A stretch of DNA of 64,000 bases from Bryobacteraceae bacterium (GTDB lineage: Bacteria; Acidobacteriota; Terriglobia; Bryobacterales; Bryobacteraceae). The translations under genes and the position numbers were made by a program. The DNA is taken from positions 1-64,000 of the forward strand of contig JAICJH010000029.1 in assembly GCA_025928545.1 (NCBI GenBank), read 5' to 3'. How positions within the stretch are numbered: position 1 is the stretch's first letter; each line of letters opens with the position of its first letter. This document shows positions 1 to 9,607 of this stretch, one piece after another. The notes under the pieces are model-generated. The model was not told where the DNA came from and made no database searches. It was given only the letters and a program-made list of their open reading frames with translations.

Positions 1-1
1 C

Positions 2-1264
<1,263 letters not shown>

Positions 1265-1291
1265 GCAGGAGCTTTACTATTTGCACTGGGG

Positions 1292-1323
1292 CGGCTCCCC
1301 ATCCCCAAATGCGGAGCCGTTTT
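1292..1323 (+). terminator. Possible intrinsic terminator after the esterase gene
   Basis: CGGCTCC (1292-1298) pairs with GGAGCCG (1313-1319) across a 14-base loop, followed by TTTT. It lies 28 bases after the esterase stop. The loop is long and the T run short, so strength is uncertain. Confidence 0.45.
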
Positions 1324-1630
1324 GCCGTTCCCGATGACTCGAAGAGAATTGTTAAACCTGTGCGGTCATGGATTGGCCGTGGTGGCAATAAAGCTGACTG
1401 ATTTCCATCTACCGCACCAGGCCCCCGTCCAACGCCATCATCGTTGGAACCCGAGTGCTCGTCAGGCAATCCGGCGCATGGAAGTGGGCGCTGTCTCAGG
1501 GCACCACAGTAGGCGGAACGCTGCCAACAAAGTAGGCAGCGTATCTGGTGCGTTATTCAGCCCCTGGTCGCGAACCCTGTCGCATAAACCGGTTGCGGTC
1601 GAGTTCTTTGTGTCCGCCCGCGCAGCAATA

Positions 1631-1646
1631 GGGGAGTATACTCCCC
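1631..1646. promoter_or_regulatory. Perfect 16-bp palindrome, candidate operator
   Basis: GGGGAGTATACTCCCC is fully self-complementary. It ends 33 bases before the ATG at 1680, where an operator overlapping a promoter would be expected. The binding protein is unknown. Confidence 0.4.
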
Positions 1647-1679
1647 GGACTTGTAGACTGATCGGTGAGAGAGGGCGAC

Positions 1680-2621
1680 ATGCTTCTGACGCGACGTACC
1701 ATGGGACGGCTTGCGCTCGCAGGCATTCCCGGTCTGACGGCATTTGAAACGCTGACCGGCAACAGCCAGCGCGCGGCGGCCCAACCCGCACCGCGTCAAA
1801 ACAGATCGAATATCAACGGTGTCCAGTTTGGCCTGCAGCCCTTCTGCTACCACGATCTCCCGATGACGCCGGAAACCCGCCCCATCCTCATCCAGCGGTT
1901 GGTACAAAACGGCATGGGCATGGTGGAGCTTCATGCGACATGGTGCGAGCCGCGCTTTAACGAAGTGAGCACGAACGCTCAGGCAGCACGTGAAAAACTG
2001 CGTAACTGGCGCTTGGCGCCGCCTGCCGATTTCTACAGCAACATCAAAAAAGAATTTGACGCCGCGGGGATTGACATATTCTCCTACTACGTAAACTTCA
2101 ACCCATCCTATACGGATGCGGAACTCGACGCTACGTTCGAGGGCGCCAGAATGCTGGGCGCGAAGAGCTGCATCGGATCGTATGGTCTTGAGGTTGCGCG
2201 GCGACTGGCTCCATTCCCCGCAAAGCACGGCATGTATCTGGGCCTGCATAATCACGACAATCTTTCAGACCCCGACGCTTTCAGCACGGAAGCAACTTTT
2301 GAGAAGGGTCTTTCGTTCTCACCCGCTTTCAAGGCCACACTCGATGTCCGCCATTTCACGGCAGCCAACGGCGATTGCCTGGGATTTCTCGAAAGACATC
2401 ATGAGCGGGTTTCCAGCGTTCATTTGGGCGACCGCAGGAGAAACAACGGACGCAGCACTCCATTCGGCGAGGGTGACGCTCCCATTATCGAGATCCTTCG
2501 CATGATCCGCGACAACCGGTGGCCCATAGTCGCGTTGCTCGAATTCGAGCACGGAACGCTGCGCACGGAAGTCGAGGAAGTTCGGCTGACATTCGATTAC
2601 TGCAAGCGCGCGGTCACATAG
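1680..2621 (+). CDS. Tat-exported sugar phosphate isomerase/epimerase-like TIM-barrel protein
   Basis: A 313-residue protein. The ATG at 1680 is chosen over the GTG at 1665 because a purine-rich GAGAGAGG precedes it and it opens directly into a Tat-like leader (MLLTRRTMGRLALAGI, RR at 5-6) with an Ala-rich cleavage region near residue 38. The rest resembles the xylose-isomerase-like TIM-barrel family (AP_endonuc_2): FGLQPFCYHD, the metal/substrate segment GLHNHDN, LDVRHF and the C-terminal VALLEFEHGT. Such secreted or periplasmic members are common in acidobacteria and planctomycetes; their substrates are generally unknown. The following diheme cytochrome gene starts 22 bases later, so co-transcription is likely. 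Confidence 0.75.
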   Translation: MLLTRRTMGRLALAGIPGLTAFETLTGNSQRAAAQPAPRQNRSNINGVQFGLQPFCYHDLPMTPETRPILIQRLVQNGMGMVELHATWCEPRFNEVSTNAQAAREKLRNWRLAPPADFYSNIKKEFDAAGIDIFSYYVNFNPSYTDAELDATFEGARMLGAKSCIGSYGLEVARRLAPFPAKHGMYLGLHNHDNLSDPDAFSTEATFEKGLSFSPAFKATLDVRHFTAANGDCLGFLERHHERVSSVHLGDRRRNNGRSTPFGEGDAPIIEILRMIRDNRWPIVALLEFEHGTLRTEVEEVRLTFDYCKRAVT

Positions 2622-2643
2622 GAATTCGCAGAGGCCCCGAAAC

Positions 2644-3351
2644 ATGTCAAATCATCATCGTTTTTGTGTGGTGTTTTTCGCTCTGATAACTGCTGCCTCT
2701 CTCGCGGTCGCACAGCCCGCCGCCAGAGAGGATTATGACGTCAGCTACATCGGCACACCGCTGGCGGACCCGGTACTGCAGCACAGCAAAGAGACGTATG
2801 TTTTGTTCGGTTGCGCTTATTGCCATGGCATCTATCTTGCGCCGCGCGGCGAAGCGGCGGACCTGATGCACTCCGCTCTGGTCGGCAAAGACGAGAACGG
2901 TAGTTTGATTGCTCCCCTGCTGCGAGCGGGGATTCCGCAGACTGCGAAATTATCGCCTATGCCCCAGTTCTCCGATCTCAGCGCGCGTCAACTGACCGAC
3001 ATCGCACAGTGGATACACTATGCACGACAGCAGGGCCGTTTCAAGGAATTGAATGAGGCGAAGGATCTTCCGGCGGGAGCGGTGACAGCGGGAAGGTCGT
3101 ATTTTGGGCAGCACTGCATTTCGTGCCATCCAGCGCCACTGAACCTGGCGAATACAGCAAGAAACCAGAGCGCGGGCGGTTTGAGAGGCTGGATTCTGCG
3201 TCCGCCGTTTCTCGATTCTGCTACGTCGTGGCAGTTGGCCCAGCTGAATGACCCGAAGAAAATTGCCCGGCAGCGTCACCTGGCTCTTTTGGAAAATTAC
3301 ACGCCCGCCGATTTGGCGAATATTGTCGCGTTCCTGCAGAGTGTCAGATAG
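2644..3351 (+). CDS. Periplasmic diheme c-type cytochrome
   Basis: 235 residues with a clear signal peptide (MSNHHRF...AVAQ, cleavage near 24). Two CXXCH heme-attachment motifs are present: CAYCH at ~57-61 and CISCH at ~158-162, giving two cytochrome c domains. A Met in LSPMPQF is a candidate distal ligand of the first heme. The role is presumably electron transfer outside the cytoplasmic membrane; the partner is unknown. It follows the Tat-exported TIM-barrel gene closely on the same strand, so the two may function together, but this is inference from position only. Confidence 0.8.
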   Translation: MSNHHRFCVVFFALITAASLAVAQPAAREDYDVSYIGTPLADPVLQHSKETYVLFGCAYCHGIYLAPRGEAADLMHSALVGKDENGSLIAPLLRAGIPQTAKLSPMPQFSDLSARQLTDIAQWIHYARQQGRFKELNEAKDLPAGAVTAGRSYFGQHCISCHPAPLNLANTARNQSAGGLRGWILRPPFLDSATSWQLAQLNDPKKIARQRHLALLENYTPADLANIVAFLQSVR

Positions 3352-3835
3352 CGCCGATCACGTCTGCGGCGGCGCGACAGTATCGCTGTCCCAGGACAAC
3401 GCCGAAGAAACGACACCTGCAGAGCTGATGAGACCTTTTGCAGTGACAACAAAATAAAATCCCCGCATCCACTTGAACCAAAATAACTTACCTCCACATC
3501 CGCCTCTCCTCCAAGCCCGATTTCCTGACCCCATCATGTAGAGTCGAATCGGATAATGACAATGCGATACCTGCAACCAATCAACGCCTCGGCGGACCTC
3601 GCCGCCCCACGGACCGCGATAATCAAAACCTCCCGATCCAGTCCGTCGCCTCACGCGCCAAAAAAAACGCCGGTGCCAAGCGAACCCGCCACAGTGAACA
3701 AAACAAAGGAACTCCAAAAATTCACGAACCCGTTTAGAGCCCCGACGATTCCGCCAGGACGCCTGCCGCCTCCCAATCTGCCAACCGGGGCGAAGCGACC
3801 GAATATGAATCCCCATCCCCTACACTGGAGTTACC
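3352..3835. other. Intergenic region without a convincing gene
   Basis: A 484-base gap. The open frames on both strands have implausible composition (Trp/Gly/Arg- or Pro/Ala-rich) and no ribosome binding sites. On the minus strand, the last ~35 codons of a frame ending at 3358 read YFVVTAKGLISSAG and onward, which resembles the final strands of a fibronectin-III/Ig-like domain; upstream of it the similarity disappears. It could be the remnant of a secreted repeat protein gene, at low confidence. A CTGGAG motif at ~3825 serves as ribosome binding site for the larC gene. Confidence 0.4.
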
Positions 3836-4984
3836 GTGATCTGCTACATTGACGCCTTCTCCGGTCTCGCCGGAGACATGTTAGTTGCCGCCCTCGCCGA
3901 TGCTGGCGCCGACCGGAATCTGATTACCCAGGCCCTCAAATCCCTCGCCACCGAAGGCGATTTCACCTGGGATAACGTCAAGCGCCGCGGCATGGCCGCT
4001 GCCAAATTCCGCGTCACAGTCACCGAAACCCCGAAGCATCGCCACCTCAGCGGCATCCTCAAAATGATCGCCGCCGCCGACCTGCCCGATTCCGTCAAGG
4101 CCGCCAGCGGACGCGTCTTCGATGTCCTCGCCGAAGCCGAGTCGCACGCCCACGGGGTCAGCGTCGAAAAAGTGCACTTTCACGAAGTCGGCGCGGTCGA
4201 TTCCATCTGCGACATCGTCGGCATCTGCATGGCCCTGCACCTTCTCAAGGTCGACAAGATTTACTGCTCCGCCATCAACACCGGTAGCGGCACGGTGAAC
4301 ACCGAACACGGCGTGCTTCCCGTCCCCGCCCCGGCCACCGCCCGCCTCCTCCAGGGCAAACCGATCTATGCCCGCGGCCCGGCCCTGGAACTCACCACCC
4401 CCACAGGCGCCGCAATTGTCGCAGCCCTCGCGGATGGCTTCGGAGCCATGCCTCCCATGAGTATTCGCTCCATCGGCTACGGCGCCGGCGATCGCGATTT
4501 CAAGGAACACGCCAACATTGTCCGCGTCATGATTGGCGAAGCGAACCTCGCGCCGGAAAGCACCACCGTCTCCGTGATCGAGGCCAACATAGACGATGCC
4601 TCTCCTCAGGTCATCGGCTGGGCCACCGAAAAACTTCTCGAAGCCGGAGCGCTCGACGCCGTTCAGCTCTCCGCGCAAATGAAAAAGAACCGGCCAGGCG
4701 TGATCCTCCAGGTAATAGCCCCGCCGGAAAAGCGCGAAGAACTGATCGCCCTGCTTTTCCGCGAAACCACAACCCTCGGCGTGCGCTTTTACTCGGCTGA
4801 GCGACGCGTACAATCGCGCGAATGGGTGGAAGTCACAACGCCGCACGGCGCTATCCGCGTCAAAACGGCTCCGGACGGATTTGCGCCCGAATACGAGGAC
4901 GCCCGCAAACTCGCAATCGCCACCGGCGTGCCGCTCAAACAGATCCTCGCCGAAGCTGCCCACGAATACCTGAAAACCCGATGA
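3836..4984 (+). CDS. larC: LarC-type nickel insertion protein (cofactor biosynthesis)
   Basis: 382 residues, GTG start preceded by CTGGAG. The N-terminus MICYIDAFSGLAGDMLVAAL and the segments FHEVGAVDSICDIVG, LELTTPTGAAI and IEANIDDASPQVIG are typical of LarC, the CTP-dependent cyclometallase that inserts nickel into the pyridinium bis-thiocarboxylate mononucleotide cofactor of lactate racemase. No larA, larB or larE gene is in the window, so the remaining pathway genes must be elsewhere or the protein has another partner. The stop overlaps the metG start as ATGA (4981-4984), indicating translational coupling to the housekeeping run that follows. Confidence 0.9.
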   Translation: MICYIDAFSGLAGDMLVAALADAGADRNLITQALKSLATEGDFTWDNVKRRGMAAAKFRVTVTETPKHRHLSGILKMIAAADLPDSVKAASGRVFDVLAEAESHAHGVSVEKVHFHEVGAVDSICDIVGICMALHLLKVDKIYCSAINTGSGTVNTEHGVLPVPAPATARLLQGKPIYARGPALELTTPTGAAIVAALADGFGAMPPMSIRSIGYGAGDRDFKEHANIVRVMIGEANLAPESTTVSVIEANIDDASPQVIGWATEKLLEAGALDAVQLSAQMKKNRPGVILQVIAPPEKREELIALLFRETTTLGVRFYSAERRVQSREWVEVTTPHGAIRVKTAPDGFAPEYEDARKLAIATGVPLKQILAEAAHEYLKTR

Positions 4985-6921
4985 AATACTACCTCACAAC
5001 GCCGATCTACTACGTCAACGCCGCGCCCCACATCGGCCACGCCTACACCACGCTCGCGGCTGACGCCATCAAGCGACTGAAGACGATGCAGGGCTACACC
5101 GCCGTCCTCACCACCGGCACCGACGAACACGGTCAGAAGGTCGAACGCTCCGCCGAAGCCATGGGCAAAACACCCGTGGAGTTCGCCACTATCGTCTCGA
5201 ACGAATTCCGCACCGAATGGGATCGCCTCGGCGTCCGTTACGACCACTTCATCCGCACCACCGACCCGAAGCACTATGAGACCGTGCGCTGGCTCTTCAA
5301 CCTCTGCCGCGACAAGGGCTACATCTATAAGGGCAGCTACACCGGCCAGTACTGCGTCTCCGACGAAGCTTATGTCAACGACGCGAAGCCCGGCGACAAT
5401 TGCCCCACTTGCGGCCGTCCCACCGAAACCATTACCGAGGAAAACTACTTCTTCAAGCTGTCTGCCTTCACCGATCGTCTGGTGAAATATTACGAAGACA
5501 ATCCGGATTTCATCCAGCCCGAATCGCGCCGCAACGAAGTCATGAGTTTCGTCCGCGGAGGCCTTCAGGACCTCTCCATCAGCCGCACCACCGTCAAATG
5601 GGGCATCCCCGTTGAGGACAAACACGTCATCTACGTCTGGTTCGATGCCCTGACGAATTACATCAGCGCCGTCGGTGGCCCGAACTTCGCGGAACAAGGC
5701 CTCTGGCCAGCCGATCTGCACCTGGTCGGCAAAGAGATTCTGCGCTTCCACGCCGTCTTCTGGCCCGCTTTCCTGATGGCCGCCGAACTTCCCCTCCCGA
5801 AGCGCATCTTCGCCCACGGCTGGCTCCTGTTCGAGAACGATAAGATGAGCAAGTCCCGCGGCAACATCGTGCGCGCGGAACCCATCCGCCAGGTGATGGG
5901 CGCCGAAGCTCTCCGCTACTTCCTGTTCCGCGAAATCGTCTTCGGACAGGATGGAGGCTTCAGCTATGACGCTCTCGTCAATCGCTACAATTCGGAACTT
6001 GCCAACGGACTCGGCAATCTCGCGAGCCGCACCCTGACCATGATCCGGCAGTATCGCGAAGGAGTGATTCCGGCTCATACCGCCTACCCGCTGGAGGCGT
6101 CCGTTTCGAAAGCAATCGAAGAGGCCGCGCGCGCCTTCGAAGCGCTCGAATTCTCAAGAGGCCTGGAAGCGATCTCAGTCATGCTGTCTGCCGCCGACAA
6201 ATTCATCGTCGAGCAGGCCCCGTGGAAGCTGGCCAAAGCAGGCGATGCCGCGAAGCAGCAACTCGACGACGCGCTCTACTGTTCGGCCGATCTCCTGCGG
6301 GTTGCAATCGTCCTGCTCCATCCGATCATTCCCGAATCGACCACTCAGATCTGGGCCCAGCTCGGAATGACGACGCCCCTCGAAACGCTCGCCATCAACG
6401 ATCTCAAGCCTGCCCAACTCCAGGAAGGCCAGCCGATCGGCATGGTCTCACCGGTCTTCCCGCGCATTGAAGCAAAGGCCGCAATCGACCGCATGCGCGA
6501 ACTGGAAGAAATCGAAACCGCGAGACAGCAAAAGCTGTTGGGCAAAACAGCCGCACCCGCTGTTCCAGAAGCTCCGGTCGATCCCCCGTCGCCGAAAATC
6601 GAGTTCGACGACTTCGCCAAAGTGGACCTGAGAGTCGGTATCGTTCTCTCCGCCGAGCCCGTAAAAGGAGCCGACAAACTCCTGCACCTCAAAGTGGACA
6701 TCGCCGAACCCGAGCCGCGCACCATCGTGGCGGGCATCGCAAAACACTATGAGCCAGGGAAACTCATCGGCCGCAAAGTAGTGATCGTGGCCAACCTGAA
6801 TCCGCGCAAACTTCGTGGCATCGAGTCGAACGGCATGATCGTAGCCGCCTCGCTCGAAGGCGGCAACCCGGTCCTCGCCGGCTTTATAGAGGATGTGCCG
6901 ATCGGCGCGCGCCTGAAGTAA
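4981..6921 (+). CDS. metG: Methionyl-tRNA synthetase
   Basis: 646 residues; charges tRNA-Met with methionine in the cytoplasm. Class I signatures are present: HIGH at 17-20 and KMSKS at ~288-292. The connective-peptide knuckle is represented by YCVSDEAY and CPTCGRP, which leaves fewer zinc cysteines than the four-Cys type. A C-terminal EMAPII/Arc1p-like tRNA-binding domain begins near residue 541 (FDDFAKVDLRVGIV), giving the long dimeric form of the enzyme. A linker rich in Ala and Pro (~525-540) separates the parts. The ATG at 4981 overlaps the larC stop by 4 bases; tatD starts one base after the metG stop, so larC-metG-tatD form an operon. Confidence 0.97.
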   Translation: MKYYLTTPIYYVNAAPHIGHAYTTLAADAIKRLKTMQGYTAVLTTGTDEHGQKVERSAEAMGKTPVEFATIVSNEFRTEWDRLGVRYDHFIRTTDPKHYETVRWLFNLCRDKGYIYKGSYTGQYCVSDEAYVNDAKPGDNCPTCGRPTETITEENYFFKLSAFTDRLVKYYEDNPDFIQPESRRNEVMSFVRGGLQDLSISRTTVKWGIPVEDKHVIYVWFDALTNYISAVGGPNFAEQGLWPADLHLVGKEILRFHAVFWPAFLMAAELPLPKRIFAHGWLLFENDKMSKSRGNIVRAEPIRQVMGAEALRYFLFREIVFGQDGGFSYDALVNRYNSELANGLGNLASRTLTMIRQYREGVIPAHTAYPLEASVSKAIEEAARAFEALEFSRGLEAISVMLSAADKFIVEQAPWKLAKAGDAAKQQLDDALYCSADLLRVAIVLLHPIIPESTTQIWAQLGMTTPLETLAINDLKPAQLQEGQPIGMVSPVFPRIEAKAAIDRMRELEEIETARQQKLLGKTAAPAVPEAPVDPPSPKIEFDDFAKVDLRVGIVLSAEPVKGADKLLHLKVDIAEPEPRTIVAGIAKHYEPGKLIGRKVVIVANLNPRKLRGIESNGMIVAASLEGGNPVLAGFIEDVPIGARLK

Positions 6922-6922
6922 G

Positions 6923-7744
6923 ATGACCTTCACCGATTCTCACTGCCACCTCGACCACGAGAAATTCGCGGACGACCTGGATTCCGTCCTTGCTCGCGCC
7001 GGGGAGGCCGGCGTCGCCAGGATCCTCTGCATCGGCACCGGCGACGGTCCGCCCGAACTCAACCGGGCCATCCGCCTGGCCGAGGCGCACCCGCAAATCG
7101 TAGCCACAGTCGGAGTGCATCCGCACGAAGCCGCCAAGGTCGTGCCCCAAACTTACGATGACCTCCGGGCCCTTGGCGTTCATCCCAAAGTCGTTGCCTA
7201 CGGCGAAATCGGTCTGGACTATCACTATGACTTTTCACCCCGCGACGTGCAGCGCGAAGTCTTCATCAACCAGCTGAACGTGGCCAGGGACCTGAACCTT
7301 CCCATCATCATCCACACCCGGGAAGCATGGGACGACACCATGTCGATCCTGAAAGACCACTGGACCGGCCCCGGCATCCTGCATTGCTTCACCGGCGATG
7401 CCGCCCAGGCGGAACAGGCCCTCCACCAGGGCTTCCACCTGGCCTACGGAGGCGTAGTTACCTTTAAAACCGCCGACAACGTCCGCGAGGCCGTCCGCAT
7501 CACCCCGGACGATCGTCTTTTAATTGAAACCGACGCTCCCTTCTTAGCGCCAATACCTTATCGTGGAAAGCGCAATGAACCGTCGATGATGCTCGAAACT
7601 CTGAAGAAGCTGGCGGAAGTCCGCCAAACCACCCCGGAACACATCGCGGCCGTGACAACCGCCAACTTTGACCGGCTCTGCGCCAGACCCCCTTTGCCAC
7701 CGGCAAATCCCACCCGTTACACTGGAAATTCGAATGGAAACTGA
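6923..7744 (+). CDS. TatD-family metal-dependent DNase
   Basis: 273 residues. Metal-ligand motifs of the TatD amidohydrolase-fold family are visible in order: DSHCHLD (HxH) near the N-terminus, GEIGLDYHYD (Glu ligand), PIIIHTREAW, HCFTGD and the ETDAPFLAP Asp near residue 208. The family members are 3'-5' exonucleases/DNases with proposed roles in DNA repair or RNA processing; the specific role here is unknown. It starts one base after the metG stop, a very common metG-tatD pairing in bacteria, and its 3' end overlaps the next gene by 11 bases. Confidence 0.93.
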   Translation: MTFTDSHCHLDHEKFADDLDSVLARAGEAGVARILCIGTGDGPPELNRAIRLAEAHPQIVATVGVHPHEAAKVVPQTYDDLRALGVHPKVVAYGEIGLDYHYDFSPRDVQREVFINQLNVARDLNLPIIIHTREAWDDTMSILKDHWTGPGILHCFTGDAAQAEQALHQGFHLAYGGVVTFKTADNVREAVRITPDDRLLIETDAPFLAPIPYRGKRNEPSMMLETLKKLAEVRQTTPEHIAAVTTANFDRLCARPPLPPANPTRYTGNSNGN

Positions 7745-8747
7745 ACGGGCAAACCAGGCTCTGACCGCCAGCGAGATTTTCGATCTCGTCCGCGTCGATC
7801 TGGAACTGGTGGAGAAGGCTATCGATGTCGAATCCGTCGCTTCGGTCGAGACGGTCACCACGATTGGCCGCTACCTCCAGCAGAGCGGCGGCAAGCGTCT
7901 GCGCCCTGCCCTGCTCCTGCTTTGCGCCCGCTTCGCCGGCGAAGGCAAAACCGTCAACCCCAAGACCGCCATCCAGTTAGGCGCGGTAGTTGAGATGATT
8001 CATGCAGCCACCCTGGTGCATGACGACGTGATCGATATGGCCCGCACGCGCCGCGGCCGCCCGTCTACCAACGCCCAGTGGGGCAATCATACCTGCGTGC
8101 TGGCGGGCGACTGGCTCTATATGCAGGCGTTCCAGGCCGCGCTCCGGGAACGCAACTTCCATATCCTCGACCTGCTCATCGGGCTGACCCAGTTAATGGT
8201 CGAAGGCGAACTGATCCAGCTCGACCGCATCGGCCGGATCGCCATCACCGAAGCCGATTGCATGGAGCTCGTGGATCGTAAGACCGCCTGCCTGTTCTCC
8301 GCCTGCGCCAAGCTCGGCGCCGTGGCCGGTGGCGCCGACACCCAGTTTGAAGAGAAGCTCGGCGAGTTCGCCTGGAACCTCGGTATGGCATTTCAGCTGA
8401 TCGACGACATGCTGGATTTCACCTCGCGCGAGCAGACTCTCGGCAAGCCCGTCGGCGGCGACCTCAAGGAAGGTAAGGTCACCCTGCCCCTCGTGTACGC
8501 GCTCGAAACCGCGTCCGCGGCCGAACGCGCGATGGTAGAAACCGTTCTCAAGGACCGCAACTACAACGCCGTTCCTTTTGCCGAAGTTCTCGCTCTGGTG
8601 GAACGCCACTCAGGCATCCAGCGGACGCGCGAACGAGCGCAACAATTCACTGACCATGCGCGTCAGATCGTATCGGAGTTCCCGGAGAATCCATACCAGC
8701 GGGCGCTGTTCACGCTCACTGATCTGGTAACTGCGCGCGATCGTTAG
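7734..8747 (+). CDS. Trans-polyprenyl diphosphate synthase
   Basis: 337 residues. Class I prenyltransferase: first aspartate-rich motif HDDVIDMA (~97-101) followed by RRGRP, second motif FQLIDDMLDF (~222), and the conserved GGKRLRPALLLL near the N-terminus. It extends allylic diphosphates with isopentenyl diphosphate, most likely making the side chain of menaquinone or ubiquinone. Chain length cannot be fixed from sequence by eye. An in-frame start at 7668 exists, but the ATG at 7734 matches the family length and gives a short 11-base overlap with tatD, consistent with translational coupling. Confidence 0.92.
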   Translation: METERANQALTASEIFDLVRVDLELVEKAIDVESVASVETVTTIGRYLQQSGGKRLRPALLLLCARFAGEGKTVNPKTAIQLGAVVEMIHAATLVHDDVIDMARTRRGRPSTNAQWGNHTCVLAGDWLYMQAFQAALRERNFHILDLLIGLTQLMVEGELIQLDRIGRIAITEADCMELVDRKTACLFSACAKLGAVAGGADTQFEEKLGEFAWNLGMAFQLIDDMLDFTSREQTLGKPVGGDLKEGKVTLPLVYALETASAAERAMVETVLKDRNYNAVPFAEVLALVERHSGIQRTRERAQQFTDHARQIVSEFPENPYQRALFTLTDLVTARDR

Positions 8748-8749
8748 CA

Positions 8750-9607
8750 ATGAAGATACTACTGCTGGCCCTTGGCTTGTGTCTGGTAGCCAACGCGCAA
8801 TCGCCATCGTCAAAGGTCAACCCGAAGGATCAGCAGACGTATGTCTGGATAGCGCCCGGCACCTTCCGCATGGGCTGCTCGCCAACCGACCAGCAATGCG
8901 CCCCCGATGAGCGTCCGGCCCATTCCGTGGAAATCACGAAGGGCTTCTGGATGGGCCAGACACCGGTGACTGTTGCCGCCTGGAAGCATTACCGTGCAGT
9001 GACCGGCAAGCCAGCCCTTCCGGCCGCGGACGAGTTCAGCCGCAGGATCAATGAAGGCGCTGGAGACGACAACCAGCCCGTTGTGTCGGAGACCTGGGAT
9101 GAAGCCCGGGGTTACTGCACCTGGGCCGGGATGCGCCTGCCGACCGAAGCCGAGTGGGAATATGCCGCCCGGGCCGGCACCACGGACTCATCGTACGGCT
9201 GGCTGGACGACATCGCCTGGTATGCCAATAACAGCGGGAAGAAGCCGGTCGATGGCCTCGATATGTATCGGTCGGACGCTTCCCGTTATCAGAAGCGCCT
9301 CTTCAATAATGGCAACGGACCCCGCCCCGTGAAGACAAAGAAGCCAAACGGCTGGGGCCTGTACGACATGCTCGGCAATGTCTGGCAATGGACCGACGAC
9401 TACTATGCGCCGGACTACTACGGAACCAGTGCAAAGCAGGATCCGCATGGCCCCGCGACGGGAACCCAGAGGGTACTGCGGGGCGGAGCCTGGAATTCCG
9501 TCCAGACCACCGTTCGGGTATCCTACCGGCTGACGAATCCACCGGGCGATCACGTCAACGCCTTCGGCTTCCGCTGCATAGGTCTACTTGCCGATACAGA
9601 ACGTTGA
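8750..9607 (+). CDS. Secreted SUMF1/FGE-fold protein
   Basis: 285 residues with a signal peptide ([17 protein letters not shown]). The rest is one sulfatase-modifying-factor domain: [55 protein letters not shown] and FGFRCIG. True formylglycine-generating enzymes carry two copper-binding/redox cysteines in the segment just after RGG(S/A)W; here that stretch ([12 protein letters not shown]) has none, so catalysis of Cys-to-formylglycine conversion is doubtful. Many bacterial members instead serve other oxidase, binding or scaffold roles. It starts two bases after the prenyl synthase stop and converges with mnmE with a 24-base overlap of coding ends. Confidence 0.85.
   Translation: MKILLLALGLCLVANAQSPSSKVNPKDQQTYVWIAPGTFRMGCSPTDQQCAPDERPAHSVEITKGFWMGQTPVTVAAWKHYRAVTGKPALPAADEFSRRINEGAGDDNQPVVSETWDEARGYCTWAGMRLPTEAEWEYAARAGTTDSSYGWLDDIAWYANNSGKKPVDGLDMYRSDASRYQKRLFNNGNGPRPVKTKKPNGWGLYDMLGNVWQWTDDYYAPDYYGTSAKQDPHGPATGTQRVLRGGAWNSVQTTVRVSYRLTNPPGDHVNAFGFRCIGLLADTER

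Larger units (their letters stand above)
1265..1679. other. Intergenic region with terminator, palindrome and a possible decayed leader
   Basis: A 415-base gap. It begins with a terminator-like hairpin (1292-1323) and contains a perfect 16-bp palindrome at 1631-1646 just upstream of the next gene. A short frame from 1334 encodes a start resembling a twin-arginine leader (MTRRELLNLCGHGLAVVA) but degenerates into non-protein-like sequence, so it may be a gene remnant or chance. No other gene is supported. Confidence 0.4.

Noticed and set aside
1322-1747. Frame with a Tat-like leader upstream of the TIM-barrel gene
   Set aside because: Only the first ~20 codons look like a leader; the rest is not protein-like and overlaps the start of a real gene in another frame. 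Kept only as a possible remnant in the intergenic note.
4789-6078. 429-codon minus-strand frame across larC and metG
   Set aside because: Runs across two genuine genes on the other strand; no motif, Asp/Glu/Val-rich shadow.
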